This document shows positions 24,331 through 36,405 of a DNA stretch of 64,000 nucleotides, in pieces. Position numbers and translations under genes: made by a program. The DNA comes from Parachlorella kessleri. Taxonomy: Eukaryota; Chlorophyta; Trebouxiophyceae; Chlorellales; Chlorellaceae. The notes under the pieces are model-generated. The model was given only the letters and a program-made list of their open reading frames with translations. It was not told the DNA's origin and did no database searches. Position 1 is the stretch's first letter, and each line of letters starts with the position of its first letter. The DNA lies in assembly GCA_001598975.1 (NCBI GenBank), contig BBXU01000533.1:1-64000 (forward strand), read 5' to 3'.

Positions 24331-26596
24331 TTACCTGGCAGGCTGGTGGTACAGTGCAGCATAGCACAGCATGGCCAGCAGTGCGACGCTCAGCAGCAGC
24401 GGCCAACCTCCGCCGATCCATGACAGTGCGGCCGCCCCGCATCTCTGCAAGGTCGGCTCTGCCCGGCGCAGAGTGCGCTTGCAGCGGCCCGAACCTCCTT
24501 GGCAGTCCGCCTGCTGTGCTTCGCTTGCAGGCACAGCGTGCTGCCCTGCATCCTGATGCTGCTGCTGCTCATCTGGCTGCACTGTGGCTGAGGAGCCACG
24601 AGAAGCGGCACTGCTGTTGGCGGCTGCAGGGGGCAGTGCCGGCCAAAATATCACGTCGCTAGGCCAGAATGGCAGGCCCCGCGCTTCCACGGCCTCCTTT
24701 GTTACCCCATAGCGAGCCAACAACTCCTGCAGTTCGACATTCCTGCAAAAGCGAACACCCAGTATGAGTTAACACAGCACGACATATGCGGAGTGCAGGG
24801 GCTTTGCTGTGTTTGTTGCCGCCACGCGACAGCACATGTGTGACAGGTCCCCGGCCTAACATTGGGCACACCGCTTGGCTGGGGTCTCATACCTGTCCTT
24901 TGGGATTGTACTGTATATGCTGCTTCTGCCCTGCTTGGCAGCACGGCCCGTGGGATGATCCATGCACACTGCATCTATTACGCCAACCTGCGCAAATACG
25001 CAGAGCGGGAGGTTCTTGTAGCTTACCTTTTGGCAGCAGCAGCAGCAGCAAGGACAAATCAAGGCAACAAGACCTTGGACAGACAAGAGGAGGTTGTGGT
25101 GTCAGCCTGGAGGGAGCCAAACAGCCAGCAATGTTGGATGCCACTGCATAAGCCAGCCACCTCACCCTGTCTTTAGGGTAGCCAAGCAAGAAAGGCCAGA
25201 CCAAGTCCAAGCCCCAACCTGCAGAGACAGTTAACACTACATACTGACAGGGTGTTGCTTGCTGTGCCATCTTTCACTTCTACATACCAACATACCCGAA
25301 AACCTGGTAGGCACTATCAGAGAAATGGCACCTGTAAAATACCAGCGTCATATGCTTGACAGATCGAGACAAGGAGCCATGGGTACGCGAAAAATACTGT
25401 CGCACCTGAGTAGGCAGTGCGGAGTGTATCTAGTACAGTGGTGTTGAAGAAGCCTATTTCAAACATGGGAGCCATGACCTCCACAAATGCTGTGTAGTGC
25501 AGCTGGAACTCCACCTTCTGCTTGACAGTCTCCCAGTAAGTGTATGATGTGTCGCTCCTGTAGCACGGCAAACGAGTGTGTGCTGCATGCTAAGACACAT
25601 CGTAGGGAGCAGCCCGTCGACTCGTAGGCACTGCCCTTGCCATGCCAGCTTACCTACACAGCTCCACACCTGCCACAGCCTGGCATGCAAATCGTCACTA
25701 CTTGTTTCACCAGGCTTCTTTGCCGCGGTCGCCGTGTCACTGACAAGCTGTCTGGGTTCTCTGTGACAACCAGCATGCTCACCGGCAGATAGAGGGCTGG
25801 CCCAGAAGTAGTCCATGGCGGGAGAAGACCTTGAAGGCCAAATCTATTATGCCGCTGTTCATGCGGAGGTCATCGTCAGGTACCATAACTGCCTTGTACT
25901 GGTTGGACAGCGACCGCCAGGATGAGCTGCAGCAGGGGAGGTAAATGTCCTGCTGTGTAGCACTGTCTAAACGCATGGGGATTGGCACCGCACAAGTTGA
26001 TTGCACAGCCACGGGGAGGAGCAGATAAGGGCCAGGTGCCAGGTCACGCTGTGCATCAAGGCTCCCGCCTGAGTGCACGTCAGCAACGTGTTGCCGGCCA
26101 AAGCAGGAGAGGCGAGGCTGCACAAGACTTAGCCAGGAAACCTGCCTAGGTGCCGACCAGTGCTGCCCTACCTGTTGCTCGTCATGTACTCATACAGAAG
26201 CCGCCACTTGGGCCCTTTCCGGAGCACTATGTCCCGACACTGAGGGCAGGTGAAGTTGGAATCACTGCCGTAGTAGAGCAGAATAACGTCAAAAGTGGCG
26301 GAGTCAAGGCCATCCATCCACCTGCATAGAAGCAGGGACAGTCGGAGCTACACAGCAAAGGCAATATCTAGTGCAAAGGACCTTGCAAGTCAGGGAGGGA
26401 GAGACGCAAGCTGCCAGCAAGCATCTCCAGAGGCACTCCTTCCAAGACACAACGAATGGCAGTGGACGACAGCTCACATGCCGTGCTCTGACACATCGCC
26501 CGCAGCAGCTATAACGAGGTATGAGCGGTTGCTGGTGTCCTCTGGAAGAGGTTTGCCAGCCTTGACAGGCCTTAACATAACACAGAGCACAAGCAT
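24331..26596 (-). CDS. DUF707-type (nucleotide-sugar transferase fold) glycosyltransferase-like protein
   Basis: Seven exons keep phase from an ATG at 26596: 26478-26596, 26172-26321, 25783-25926, 25406-25557, 25166-25218, 24893-24987, 24331-24742, giving 374 residues if the TAA at 24331 is used. DUF707 proteins resemble GT-A glycosyltransferases. Evidence: DVILLYYG and CPQCRDIVLRKGPKW; the metal-binding VMVPDDDLRMNSG; GLLLGQPSICR; TSYTYWETVKQKVEF; TAFVEVMAPMFEIGFF; WGLDLVWPFLLGYPKD; VGVIDAVCMDHPTG; and a C-terminal FWPSDVIFWPALP. Unusually, the predicted protein ends with a Gln/Ala-rich linker and a hydrophobic helix (WPLLLSVALLAMLCYAALYH), i.e. a C-terminal anchor. The last codons read CAG|GTAAGC: the TAA stop lies inside a consensus donor, so a spliced form with another C terminus is possible. 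Upstream 5' exons also cannot be excluded. Confidence 0.85.
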
Positions 26597-26948
26597 GATT
26601 TTCCAAGCCGGGGCCGCTGGCATCGTCTAACTCTGTCTGCATTTCAAATCCCCAGGTGAAAGTTTCTAGCCCCAGTACAATAACACAACTGACCCAATGC
26701 CAGCATTCACCGATCATCCCATGGCGAACCTCGGAATTACCAAAGCATGCATTGCACGACGCAGGTGAAAGGAGAGCTTGAAAGGGTTAAGGAGATCTGA
26801 CGCGAAGAGAAATCCGGAACAAGCGCTTCCTAGTTTCACCTCGCTCTTCATATTGGGAGGGGAGGGTTTTATCACCAGCGATTTTTAGCAACTCTCCCAG
26901 CTGGAATAGTTTACTACCATGCGATCATAGTTCTACAGAAGGGAACGA
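26597..26948. promoter_or_regulatory. Putative bidirectional promoter, DUF707 / LRR receptor kinase
   Basis: 352 bases separate the divergent start codons of the glycosyltransferase (26596, minus) and the receptor kinase (26949, plus). An untranslated or short 5' exon of the glycosyltransferase may lie inside. No named element seen. Confidence 0.4.
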
Positions 26949-29900
26949 ATGCGAAAGAGGGTCCAGCCTGTATGGCATTTGCAGCTGGACAAGGTTCTGC
27001 TAATATTTTCTTTGGCGGTTTGCTGCCTAACAAAGCTGGTTGCTGCACAAAGCGGTGGGTACTGTGGGGAGTGCTGCGTGAGTGCTGAGAGGGCTCACTA
27101 AACGTGCAGTAAGCATAGCGAGTGTGTCCATGCAGGTAACCCAAGCTGCCCGACGGGCTTCCCAGCCGATGCCTCCTGCAATGTGTGCCACAGTGATTCA
27201 ATGTGTGCCAGCACCACAGGCAACGCGCAGGCTGTGTGTTACAATGCCCTGGCTTACTCGTCAACCTCACAGGTGCGCTGCGAGTGCAAGGCACACCCTG
27301 CCAGGCTGGGTACACCTGTGATGGCTTGCCAGTGCAGCCTCCACTCCCTTACCCTACCCATCTGACTCGTTACCTTGGGTAGTGCTCCTGGGGCTGCTGC
27401 AGGCCAAAGCCTACCAGTGCAACACCACAGACCCATCGGTGACCCAACTCGTGCCCAGCGTGACCATGTATTGCAAGACGGGGTTCCCGTCCTCTGTGGG
27501 GTCCTGCACACTCTCCCTCCTTGCCCTGGGCAACAACGTGGTCTGCACCACCGCTGGGTGCTCGCTGCGTGCCAACTCCTCCAACATAGTCTGCGAGAAG
27601 CCCACCTGCAAATGCGTGCCTGGGCCCTGCAACAACCGTAAGCGTGGGGACGGCGGTGCCTCTCCGTGTTGAAAAGTGACATCCATCCTTGTCTAGAGTG
27701 TGGAATGTGCTGTCGCCCTGGCATTGCAGAGCGCTTGTTGCCTGCCTTGGGCCGCCTTTGCAACTCCTAGCAGCTTGGTGCAGCATTTGGACCCCTGGGT
27801 GCGCTGCACTGGTAGCAAACTCAGGCGCAGCCTCTGCCAAGTTGTTTGTTGGGGGTGAGATGCAGTGTGCGTGTTGATAGGGCTATAGCCACCTTCCAAT
27901 ATGGACCCTCCCTTGGAATGCCCTTCTTGCAGCCACCATGGCCAGTATAGTGGAAGGGCCTTTCGGGGAGCTCACAATAACCTGCGATGCTGAAGGCTTA
28001 TGCACCATCAAGGCAGACGGCCTGCCGGCAGACAACGTCCAGATGCTGTGTGACGTTGGGGAGTGCCTCATACCTGGGACTGACAGCCAGGGTGACACTG
28101 CAGGTTGGTGTTAGGGGGGTGCTGGTCTTTGACAGCAGGATGAGAGGGGGAGGGTTCGCTGCTGCTTTAGGAAGAGTGACCACAGTGGGAGACCGCTTTG
28201 CATAGCAGAGGCAGGCCGTGAGGCGGGTTCACCGTTTGTGATGGTGCCCATGGGCAGGGTTTGGCAGTTCATAGTAATACCCGTTTGGGTGACAGCCGCA
28301 AGTGGGTGGGGTTCTGGGAAACAGGCCTGGCTGCAGCCTGTTTTCAGGAGTTTTCCGTATGACTGGCTTTTAAGCAACTGTGAGCTATTTGCCCTCTACT
28401 CCATATTTACTCACGGGCGTAGCTGAGCTGCATGCTTGCCATCGATGTGAAATGAACCGTCACACTGACCTGGGATTCCCAGGTCCCGTCCGCTTGTATG
28501 TATGTTCCGCAGTGAATCATACCGCTAATGCTGCCACCCTGATGGACTTCAAGGCCAGTTTTGAGAACGGCGACGAGGCCCTGCCAGACTGGAATGAGAC
28601 CACCTTCACCCCCTGCTCCTGGACCGGCGTCTGGTGCAATACAGAGGGCCGGGTGACCCGCATGTGAGTGGCAAGGGGGCGGAGCCGAGCTGCTTGGGAC
28701 CTCCCCGTGGTGTGCTCTGCTGCGCTGTGCTGAGCTCCCTGTCTTCTAGCCAGCCGTTTCTGCTGTTGCTTAGCTGGGCTTGGCTTGGCTCCTACCTCCG
28801 TAGGATGTGGGTGTGGTGGCCTTGGCTGTGCCAGGTGGCCTTGGCATGGCCAGTAACACCAATCATTGCAGAGTATCCCGCCTACAAGGCCCTGCAACGG
28901 TTTTTAGGCGGGCCGCCGCCTGAGATGTGCAATGCCTGCCATGGACTGGCTGCACCTCCCCAGCCAGCTCCCCAGACAGCCAGGGTGATAGTAGTAGTGC
29001 TTTCGGAGGACGTGACGGCAGTCACAGCGTGGGCGTCACACAAACCAAATTTCTCTGGACTGCAGAACCCTGCGAGGCAGCGGCCTAAGGGGAACCATCC
29101 CCCCTCAGGGCTGGCTCCTCCCGAATACTCTGACAGTCCTGTCGCTGACCAGCCAGCAACTGTACGGCACGCTGCCGCCCATCCTGCTGCCCCCCACGCT
29201 GCAGCAGCTGCTGCTGTCACAGAACCAGCTGACGGGGGCAATCCCCGGTGCCGAGTGGGAGCTGCCTGCTACACTTGAGTGGCTATGGCTGGACTATAAC
29301 CGCTTCTCAGGTCCGCAACGGAGGCCAACCCTGTGCCCAGCCAGTGCTGTCTCGTGGTGTGTGTGCGGTAGGGAGGCTGGCAAGTAGCAGCGGTACAGCT
29401 TGCAAGGAAGGCCCCTTATGCAGAGCAATCTAGTGCATGTAGAGGGTGAGGTGGATGTCAGACCCATATGCTGTTCAAAGAAGTATCCCCTATAAATGGT
29501 CTGCCAACCCTCCCATGATCAGGTAGGATGATGTGCATGCAAGTATCCCCATATTGCCTACCACCTCCTGTGCATACGCTCCAGCCGTCGCGTGTCAGTG
29601 CCTTCTGCAGGTACAATCGACCCCGGGTGGCGGCTCCCACCCAACCTCACAAACCTAGTGCTGGGGCAGAATCAGCTGACCGGCTCCTTGCCAGTAGGCT
29701 TACCCCTCCCGGACTCCCTGCAGCGGCTGTCTTTCTGGGTGAACCGATTCAATGGCTCCATACCTGGAGATTGGTCGCTGCCTTCTAGCTTGCAATATCT
29801 GGTGAGTGCAGCCGTACCTCCGGGCTGGGGTGTGTGACAGGGTGCTAGGAATTGTGTGCAAGGGGGATTACGGATGGAATCTCAACGGGAGATCGGCAGA

Positions 29901-32900
29901 GCACAAAGGTTGAAAGCTAGGTAAACCGTTCATCCATTGCGTATCCACGCATGAGCAGCAGCCTGATCCAACATGTGGTTGATGCTGGTCGTACGGGTGT
30001 GCAGGGCCTGGATAACAATTCCCTGACCGGCAGTTTGCCGCCAAACCTCAAGCTGCCACCTGGCGTGCAGCAAGTAAACCTCACAGGGAACTATTTGTCA
30101 GGTGTGTCGCAGCTTGGGGAAAGCAGGCAGAGCAGGCAAATTTGTTGGAAACTCAAAGGTCAAGTGAAAGGCCTTCGCCTCTGCTAAGCTTTGTGCTTGC
30201 ACAGCATCACCTGCTCACTTTTTGCAGCCAGTGTTTGAGTTGCCTGCAGGCCCCCTGCCTGGCTGGAGCCTGCCGGCAAATGCCAAAGTGCTGGGGGTTT
30301 ATATCCCTTTTTGTTGAATTGCCTGCAGGCCCCCTGCCTGGATGGAGCCTGCCGGCAAATGCTAAAGTGCTGGTGCTGCCCCAAAAGGGAGGGCCTGGCT
30401 TATGTGGCACGGTGAGGCACACGTGTCTGGAGGGCTTGCAGCACATGGCACTGGAGAGACGGCGCGCACACACTGTAGAGAATCGGTGGCAGAGTGCGCA
30501 CGTGTCGCGTGTTTGTAGGAGAAGTGCGGCTGCAGCTGTCGTCCTGTGGCCCTTTCAGGCTTGATGTTTTGGTACGTCTTGCAGGCCCCCAACCCTAACT
30601 ACTACTCTGCCGGCACCACTGAAGGCGACACTATGGTTAAAGACGACACCTTAGCGTCTTGCCAGGCGGAGGAGCCTGCAGCAGGAGGTAAGCTACTGAT
30701 ACTGATTTGTGCAGATGTTGGTCGCAGGCTTGGTGGTTGCTCTGTGTGCTTTCCGTAACTCTTAAAGTTGGTCATGGTTAGCCTTCACACAGATTAAGAC
30801 CCCCCCCAGCAGGATCGGCATGAACTGCCAATGCTGAAGCTTGTGCCGCTGGTGCTACCAGCGTTGCAGCTCGGTTTGTGCAACCTGCTCCTGGACAGGG
30901 TCGTTAGCTGCACCTGCTGCACCCTCTGCCGCTGCACCTGCTGCTGCACTGCAAGCATCGGCCCACGCTTGCTGGCGGTGGCATTGCCTACCTTGGAAGC
31001 TGGCGGACGGATGCCATGTCTTGGGTTATACGGCCATCGTACGAGCCCCTCCCGTGCCCATGTTTGGATCCCAGTCAATGTTGCAGTGGGAGGCAGCAGC
31101 ATCTCAGGTGCTGCCATTGGGGGCATTGTGGCCGGGGCTGTGGTACTAGGTGAGTGGCTTTTACCACTGCCAAGCCGTAGACTGTGAGCACAACACTACC
31201 CCGGTGTTTTTTGATGCGCTGTTTAGTGTCACTGGGCACCTGCCTTGAGTGCGTCCTTGGCAGCAGCAGTGCTTGCGGCCCGACCAGGTGGTGGAGCTTT
31301 CTCATATGCAATGCCCTTGGCTCGCTTTCCAGCGCTGTTGGCGCTTCACACGTGTCTAGCATGCTTGACCATGACTGCAGCAGCTGTTGCGGCCCTGGCA
31401 GCATGGGTGGCAGTCGCTAGACGCCGGCGGCGAGCCAAAATGCAGCAGAAGCCTTATGCTGATGACGGTCCTCAGGACTGGACAGCCAAGTCGGCAGGTT
31501 CGTGCATCGACTTTTACCTAGCGAGGGTGGATTGAACTGCCGATGCGCAGAGAACGGTGGCGGCTTACTTTGCAGTAGCTGTTGTGCACCCTCTCACGTG
31601 TGTCGCCTTGCCGGTGCGTCAACTAGCTACACAGCACCAACACACCAGCATGCGAGCAAGTTGACGACGCCGATTGCCAAGGCCGCGATACTTACCTCTG
31701 GTTAGACACATCACCTGGGACAGCAAGCTGACTGGACTCATTGAAGGGTTGTGTTAATGATCACAGGGACCCAGTCTGCAGCCACGCCCAGTCACAAGCT
31801 GGTGCAGCAGTTGAGCCGGGGTAGTGAAACCCGGCCGTGGCAGCCGTGGTCCACAACAAGACCTAGTCTGACAGAGGACAAGTGAGCCCCGGATTCAGGT
31901 TCACTGCCGCAGGGGCAAATGTGGCCAGCTGGCATGCCTTTACCTTGTTGAGACCCACATTGGGGCTTCTCGCTTTGCTTGTGCTGCTTCCTTGTGGTCG
32001 TATGAAGGTTGTTTGTTTGGCTTACCCCGCCCTACACGAGTGTCCGTGAGCAACTTGCAGGAGCCCATCTGGCTTTCCCTGACAGGTGTCATAGGAGTTG
32101 TGCCGATCATTAAGTGCTCCTCGTACTGCAGTTTGGAGAAGGGCGACGACCTTGAGGGCGAGCCGGCTGGGCTGGACATGGTGGGTAGCCACACAGCGAC
32201 AAGTAGTAGAGGCCTCGGTGGCAGCAGGTGAGGTTTCATGCCACCATCAGGCTGGCGTTGGCTAGGTGGGCGTTAAGGCTTAAGGCTTTCTCAACCGGTT
32301 GGGAATGCTGGATGGTGGGCCACCTGCCACCCACGACCAAACTTTACCCCATTTCCTGTGAGCCCGGGACTATGATTGCTACTTGTGACACTGGCATTGC
32401 ACTGGTGCACACTGGAAGTTTGAAGTCTGAAGCTCCGGGGCACCCCATAAGGTAATGTTTGGTTTGATTGTAGCCAAGTGTGTGATAGGATGCGGAACAA
32501 TGGTGGCCCTCCCCTGAATATCGCTAGCTTTCTATGTCTATGCTTCCCTGCCCTGCTCTTAAACTAGACTAGACCTGCCCTGTGTACACTGTGGTGCAGT
32601 CTGGGTGCGTCCCTGACTCTAGACACCCCCATCACTCCTGAGGCTGGGTCGTCAAACCCCTGGCAGTCAGCAGGTGTGTGTTTTGATGCTCTGGGGATGG
32701 GTGGCAGCACCTGGGATCTGAGGGCCAAGCCTAGGTCATGTTGATGTGCTGCTGGGGTGTGGCTTGGGCACTTCCTTCTCAGCATCTTTTGCATTCACTC
32801 ATAACATGCATGCGTCCTTCCCAGAGGCCTTCCTTTCACACACGGTCCCCTTCTGTCTGGAGAGGTGACCCAGTGCCGCTTGTGCAGTCGTAGCTGATAT

Positions 32901-35900
32901 ATATATTTGATGACTGCAAGCATGTGAATGGCAGTTTGCTTGTCTGCAGATAGCGGCGCCTCTGGGCTCCGGAAAGGGAGCTCCAACAACTATGGCATGG
33001 ACTTGAGGCTGTGGCAGATAGACTTCCGGGACCTAGAGCTCCAGAGGGAGATTGGCGAGGGCAGCTTTGGCAAGGTGGGTGCCCTAGTTCACAAGAACAC
33101 CTCCAAGTGTGTTCCAGGCAGGCGTGCCCCTCCACAGGGACTTGTTGCCTGGCTGTGATGGGCTGGTCAGGGCACTGTCACTCATCTAGCATCCATGGGA
33201 TGGGGTCGGACGTGCTAGCAGGCAGGGCTCGCTGTCCTGCACAGGCTGGGGGCCCCATGCAGTCCTGGCATGTTATGGCGTCAGTGGCCCGCTGATGGCG
33301 GTGGTGTTGGGGGTTGACAAAAGCCATCAAGCCAAAGTCGTGTCCCTTCCCTTCATTCCATGCCAAAACACAACTGCCTGCAGGTGTACCTGGGCTTGTG
33401 GCGGGACACACGGGTGGCTGTGAAGGTTCTGCGGAACAGCGGGCTGGAGAATATGCCGCTTGAGGAGGCGCGGGAGCAGGCACTGTCGCTGTCGAACCCC
33501 ATCCTGGCAAACTTGCAGAAGGCGAGGCCTGCAGCTTGCCTGCTTTGGATGTGTCTGCTTTCCACTTACTCTTCAGCCTAGGCATCCGCCTGTTTGCTGA
33601 CAGGTATGGGGGCTGATTTTTGTACCATTGTAGCTGGAGTTGCCTCTGCTGCTTCACACGCAGGGGTTTGTCGCCGGTGGTGGCACCGTGTGAGTCAGTC
33701 GCCCATGCGTTGCCAAGGTAGCCCGCATGCAGCAGCCTCATGAAAGGGTCTCTACTGGTTTGTGACCTTTGGCTCCACCGTGGCTGCTGCGCAGGAAAGC
33801 GCGGTGATGGCTCTCCTGCGGCACCCTAATGTGCTGTCCTTCTTGGGAGTGGTCCCCATGCCGCCCTGCGTTGTGACCGAGTACTGCCCCCGGGGGTCAT
33901 TGGCAGACATTCTCAGGGCGGCCAAGAGGAGCCCAGCGCTGGCGGCAAAGCTGGACTGGAGCCGGCGTCTGAGCATGGTAAGGATGGTGGAAGAAGCTGA
34001 CGCGCTGGGCTTGGAGGTTGCTGGCACGTGGGTTCGAGACACGAGGAGAAGACTCCCTGGCAGGGTAGTGTGGCTTGAGCAGGGCGGCCAAGGCTGATCA
34101 GTGCCACGTGCCCACCTGCCCGCCTGCCTGACTGCTGGATTGCTTGCTATACCTGCCACGGTTTGGTGCAGAGTCTCACTGGAGCGTTGCGGTCGATCAT
34201 GGTAGGGGTGCAGAACACACGCTTTCTCCCTATTGTAAGAGATGCTTTGCAATGAACACCTCCTGCCTTATCCGCAGATGCTTGACACAGCCAAGGGCTT
34301 GGTCTATTTGCACGGCCACAACCCGCCCATCATCCACCGTGACCTCAAGAGCCCTAACTTGTAAGTGGCGTCTCAATATTTTTTGGGTGCACATGCATCA
34401 TCCGTAATTCCAAGTGCGGCAGCTCCAAGCTTCTAAGATTTGGACATTTGATTTTTGGAACAGTTTTGCTTAAGCATGCTCAGTCCATGTATGGCTCATG
34501 GGGGCAAAAATTGTGTGTGTCCTGCTAGCGCTTGCGTTCTGGAGTGCCTTGTAGGCACACCAGGCAACAGCTTGCCTGCTGCCATTCGAAATCGAGCGAC
34601 GGTAGCAGTTTGTGAGCTCCATGCCGGGTAGCAAGCATTCTTTGCCTCGGTGGTGTGACATGGCAGCATTGTGTGCCCGCCGACACAAGCGCAGTGGTGT
34701 GGGGAAGCGGCCTAGGTGGGTGCGCTGGTTGTGTGCAGGCTCCTTGATGCATCCTGGCACGTCAAGGTGTCAGACTTCAACTTGAGCAGGTGCGCCCTGT
34801 GCAATACACAGCCAGTACAGGCAGTACAGTCTGGCATGCGCATCCTTCCCTGTCAGTCCCACTGCGATCATGGTGTGTGCTGGCAAAGCATCTTAGCATG
34901 GAATGTGCACGGTGTGGCAACTGGTGGCCATGGTCCCCGCCAAGGGCCGCCTAAGGCAGCTTAATGATCGCTACATTGTTCGACCCCTGTAGTGTTTGAG
35001 ATGCACCCACCCTCTTATGCAGGGTGCTGGAAGAGTCCACCATCCATAGCAGCGTCACAGTCAACAACCCCCGCTGGCTTGCCCCGGAAGGTGACCCTTC
35101 AACGCTGATATGCTTTTCATTATCCAAAATATGGCTGCCCAGAGGTCCCCTTGCCCATGGTGATATAGTTCTCTAGCGATGTCATCTATGTTATCCATCC
35201 TATTCCGCCCTCCTGGCCCTCCCTGGCTGGGTATGATCCGCTGGCTCATGTGTAATGTTCTTGAAGCTTGATGTCAGCGCCAGGCAAGTGCAAGCAGGCC
35301 TGAATAGCTAACCATCCCGGAGTGTTTGTGAGAGTCCCGCATGCTGCTTGCAGTGATGGATGGCAACTCGGCCACCCTGCAGTCGGACGTGTTCTCTTTT
35401 GGGGTGGTGATGTGGGAGCTACTTACTTGGGAGATGCCGTTCACCTCGGAAAACCACTGGCAGGTGGGTGATGGCAGTAGCCTGCCCGCATGCAGTGACC
35501 TGAAAGCTAGGCTTCCTACTAATGTAAAACGGGATATGGAATTTTCAGGTCTGCTGTCCCATGGCTGGCTAGCACAGCCACCCGTTGTTGCTATGTTGTG
35601 CTTACACCAGGCGCAAACCTAACATGCTTCCCCTGTTGGTATCGGGTTGGCAATATTGAAAGCTGGAAAGTGGGCAGCGCCTTCGTATGTACACACAAAT
35701 CATGGGGTCGGGATAGCTAATACTACAGCCGGGGCTGCCTTGCTGGGACATGTCAACCACTGTGGCGGTGGAAGCTCTCACCGTCCTGCCATGCCTTGTA
35801 CAGGTGGTGAAATTCGTAACCAGTGGTGGGCGGCTGCCTATTCCTAGTCCGGAGTCACTACCGGGGCCCCCGTGCAGTTCGTTTGACACCTTGCAGCAGT

Positions 35901-36405
35901 ACATTGCCCTCCTGAACAAGTGCTGGGCCCATGACCCGGCTGAGCGGCCATGCTTTGTGGAGATTAGTGAGAGCTTGAGGTGAGCCTTACGTCATCGCGC
36001 CCGAGCCGCATGGCAAGGTGTTGTTACAACTGAAGATCTGGTCAGCCGAAACAGCCATGAGGCACATGTGCACCTTGCCCGGTGGAAAGCAGGCATTCAA
36101 GAAACAGGGCGGCTAGCCATTCCCAACCAGCGGCCCGCCTGGGTGCAGCCGTGAAATGCTGCTCCTGTGCTTGAAACTCCCTGTTCGGCATATGTGGGCT
36201 GTGCTCAGACCGCAACGTGCTCTGCCTGAGCGTGTACACAGCATGCTCACACAGCTGCCATAGAGATCAAGTTAACTAAGACACGCCACGGCCAAAGTTG
36301 TCATTGAGGGCTTTCTACTGCAGGGGCTTGCTGGGACGCGTTCCCCGCTCACGCTCTGGAATGGCACAACAAGAGGAGAGCCATGCGGGGGCAGAGAGAA
36401 TCTGA
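26949..36405 (+). CDS. Leucine-rich-repeat receptor-like protein kinase
   Basis: About 25 exons in phase, near 1,036 residues. Exons: 26949-27054, 27136-27272, 27403-27637, 27933-28103, 28513-28663, 29066-29310, 29611-29801, 30005-30101, 30329-30411, 30585-30687, about 30899-31024, 31087-31149, 31381-31497, 31782-31881, 32132-32227, 32600-32673, 32950-33074, 33384-33521, 33795-33977, 34278-34360, 34739-34789, 35023-35090, 35354-35463, 35804-35979, 36324-36405. Order: signal peptide (VLLIFSLAVCCLTKLVAA); Cys-rich modules (about 36-216); LRR cap with PCSWTGVWC; about seven plant-type LRRs (LxGxLP/IP) to residue 470; Ala/Pro linker; membrane helix split by an intron, then RRRRR; kinase (about 705-1010) with GEGSFGK, VAVKVL, HRDLKSPN, DFN instead of DFG, WLAPE, SDVFSFGVVMWE. 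The kinase resembles TKL/RAF types. The Pro/Ala exon borders are uncertain. The ligand is unknown. Confidence 0.88.
30237..30373 (+). repeat. Duplicated LRR exon fragment with its splice acceptor
   Basis: 30237-30294 and 30316-30373 are nearly identical, each with TTGCCTGCAG followed by the sequence for GPLPGWSLPANAKVL. Only copy 2 continues into an open frame and a normal donor (30411); copy 1 runs into a stop and lacks a good donor, so it is a pseudo-exon inside the intron. Confidence 0.8.
33522..33794 (+). other. GC-AG intron in the receptor kinase gene
   Basis: The exon encoding the kinase N-lobe ends phase 0 at AAG|GCGAGG, and the next exon (GAA AGC GCG, ESAVMALLRHPNV) starts phase 0 at 33795. 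No GT donor maintains the kinase frame here. Confidence 0.65.

Noticed and set aside
30250..30300. First copy of the duplicated LRR exon as a coding exon
   Set aside because: It lacks a usable donor and runs into a stop, whereas the second copy joins both neighbours in phase.
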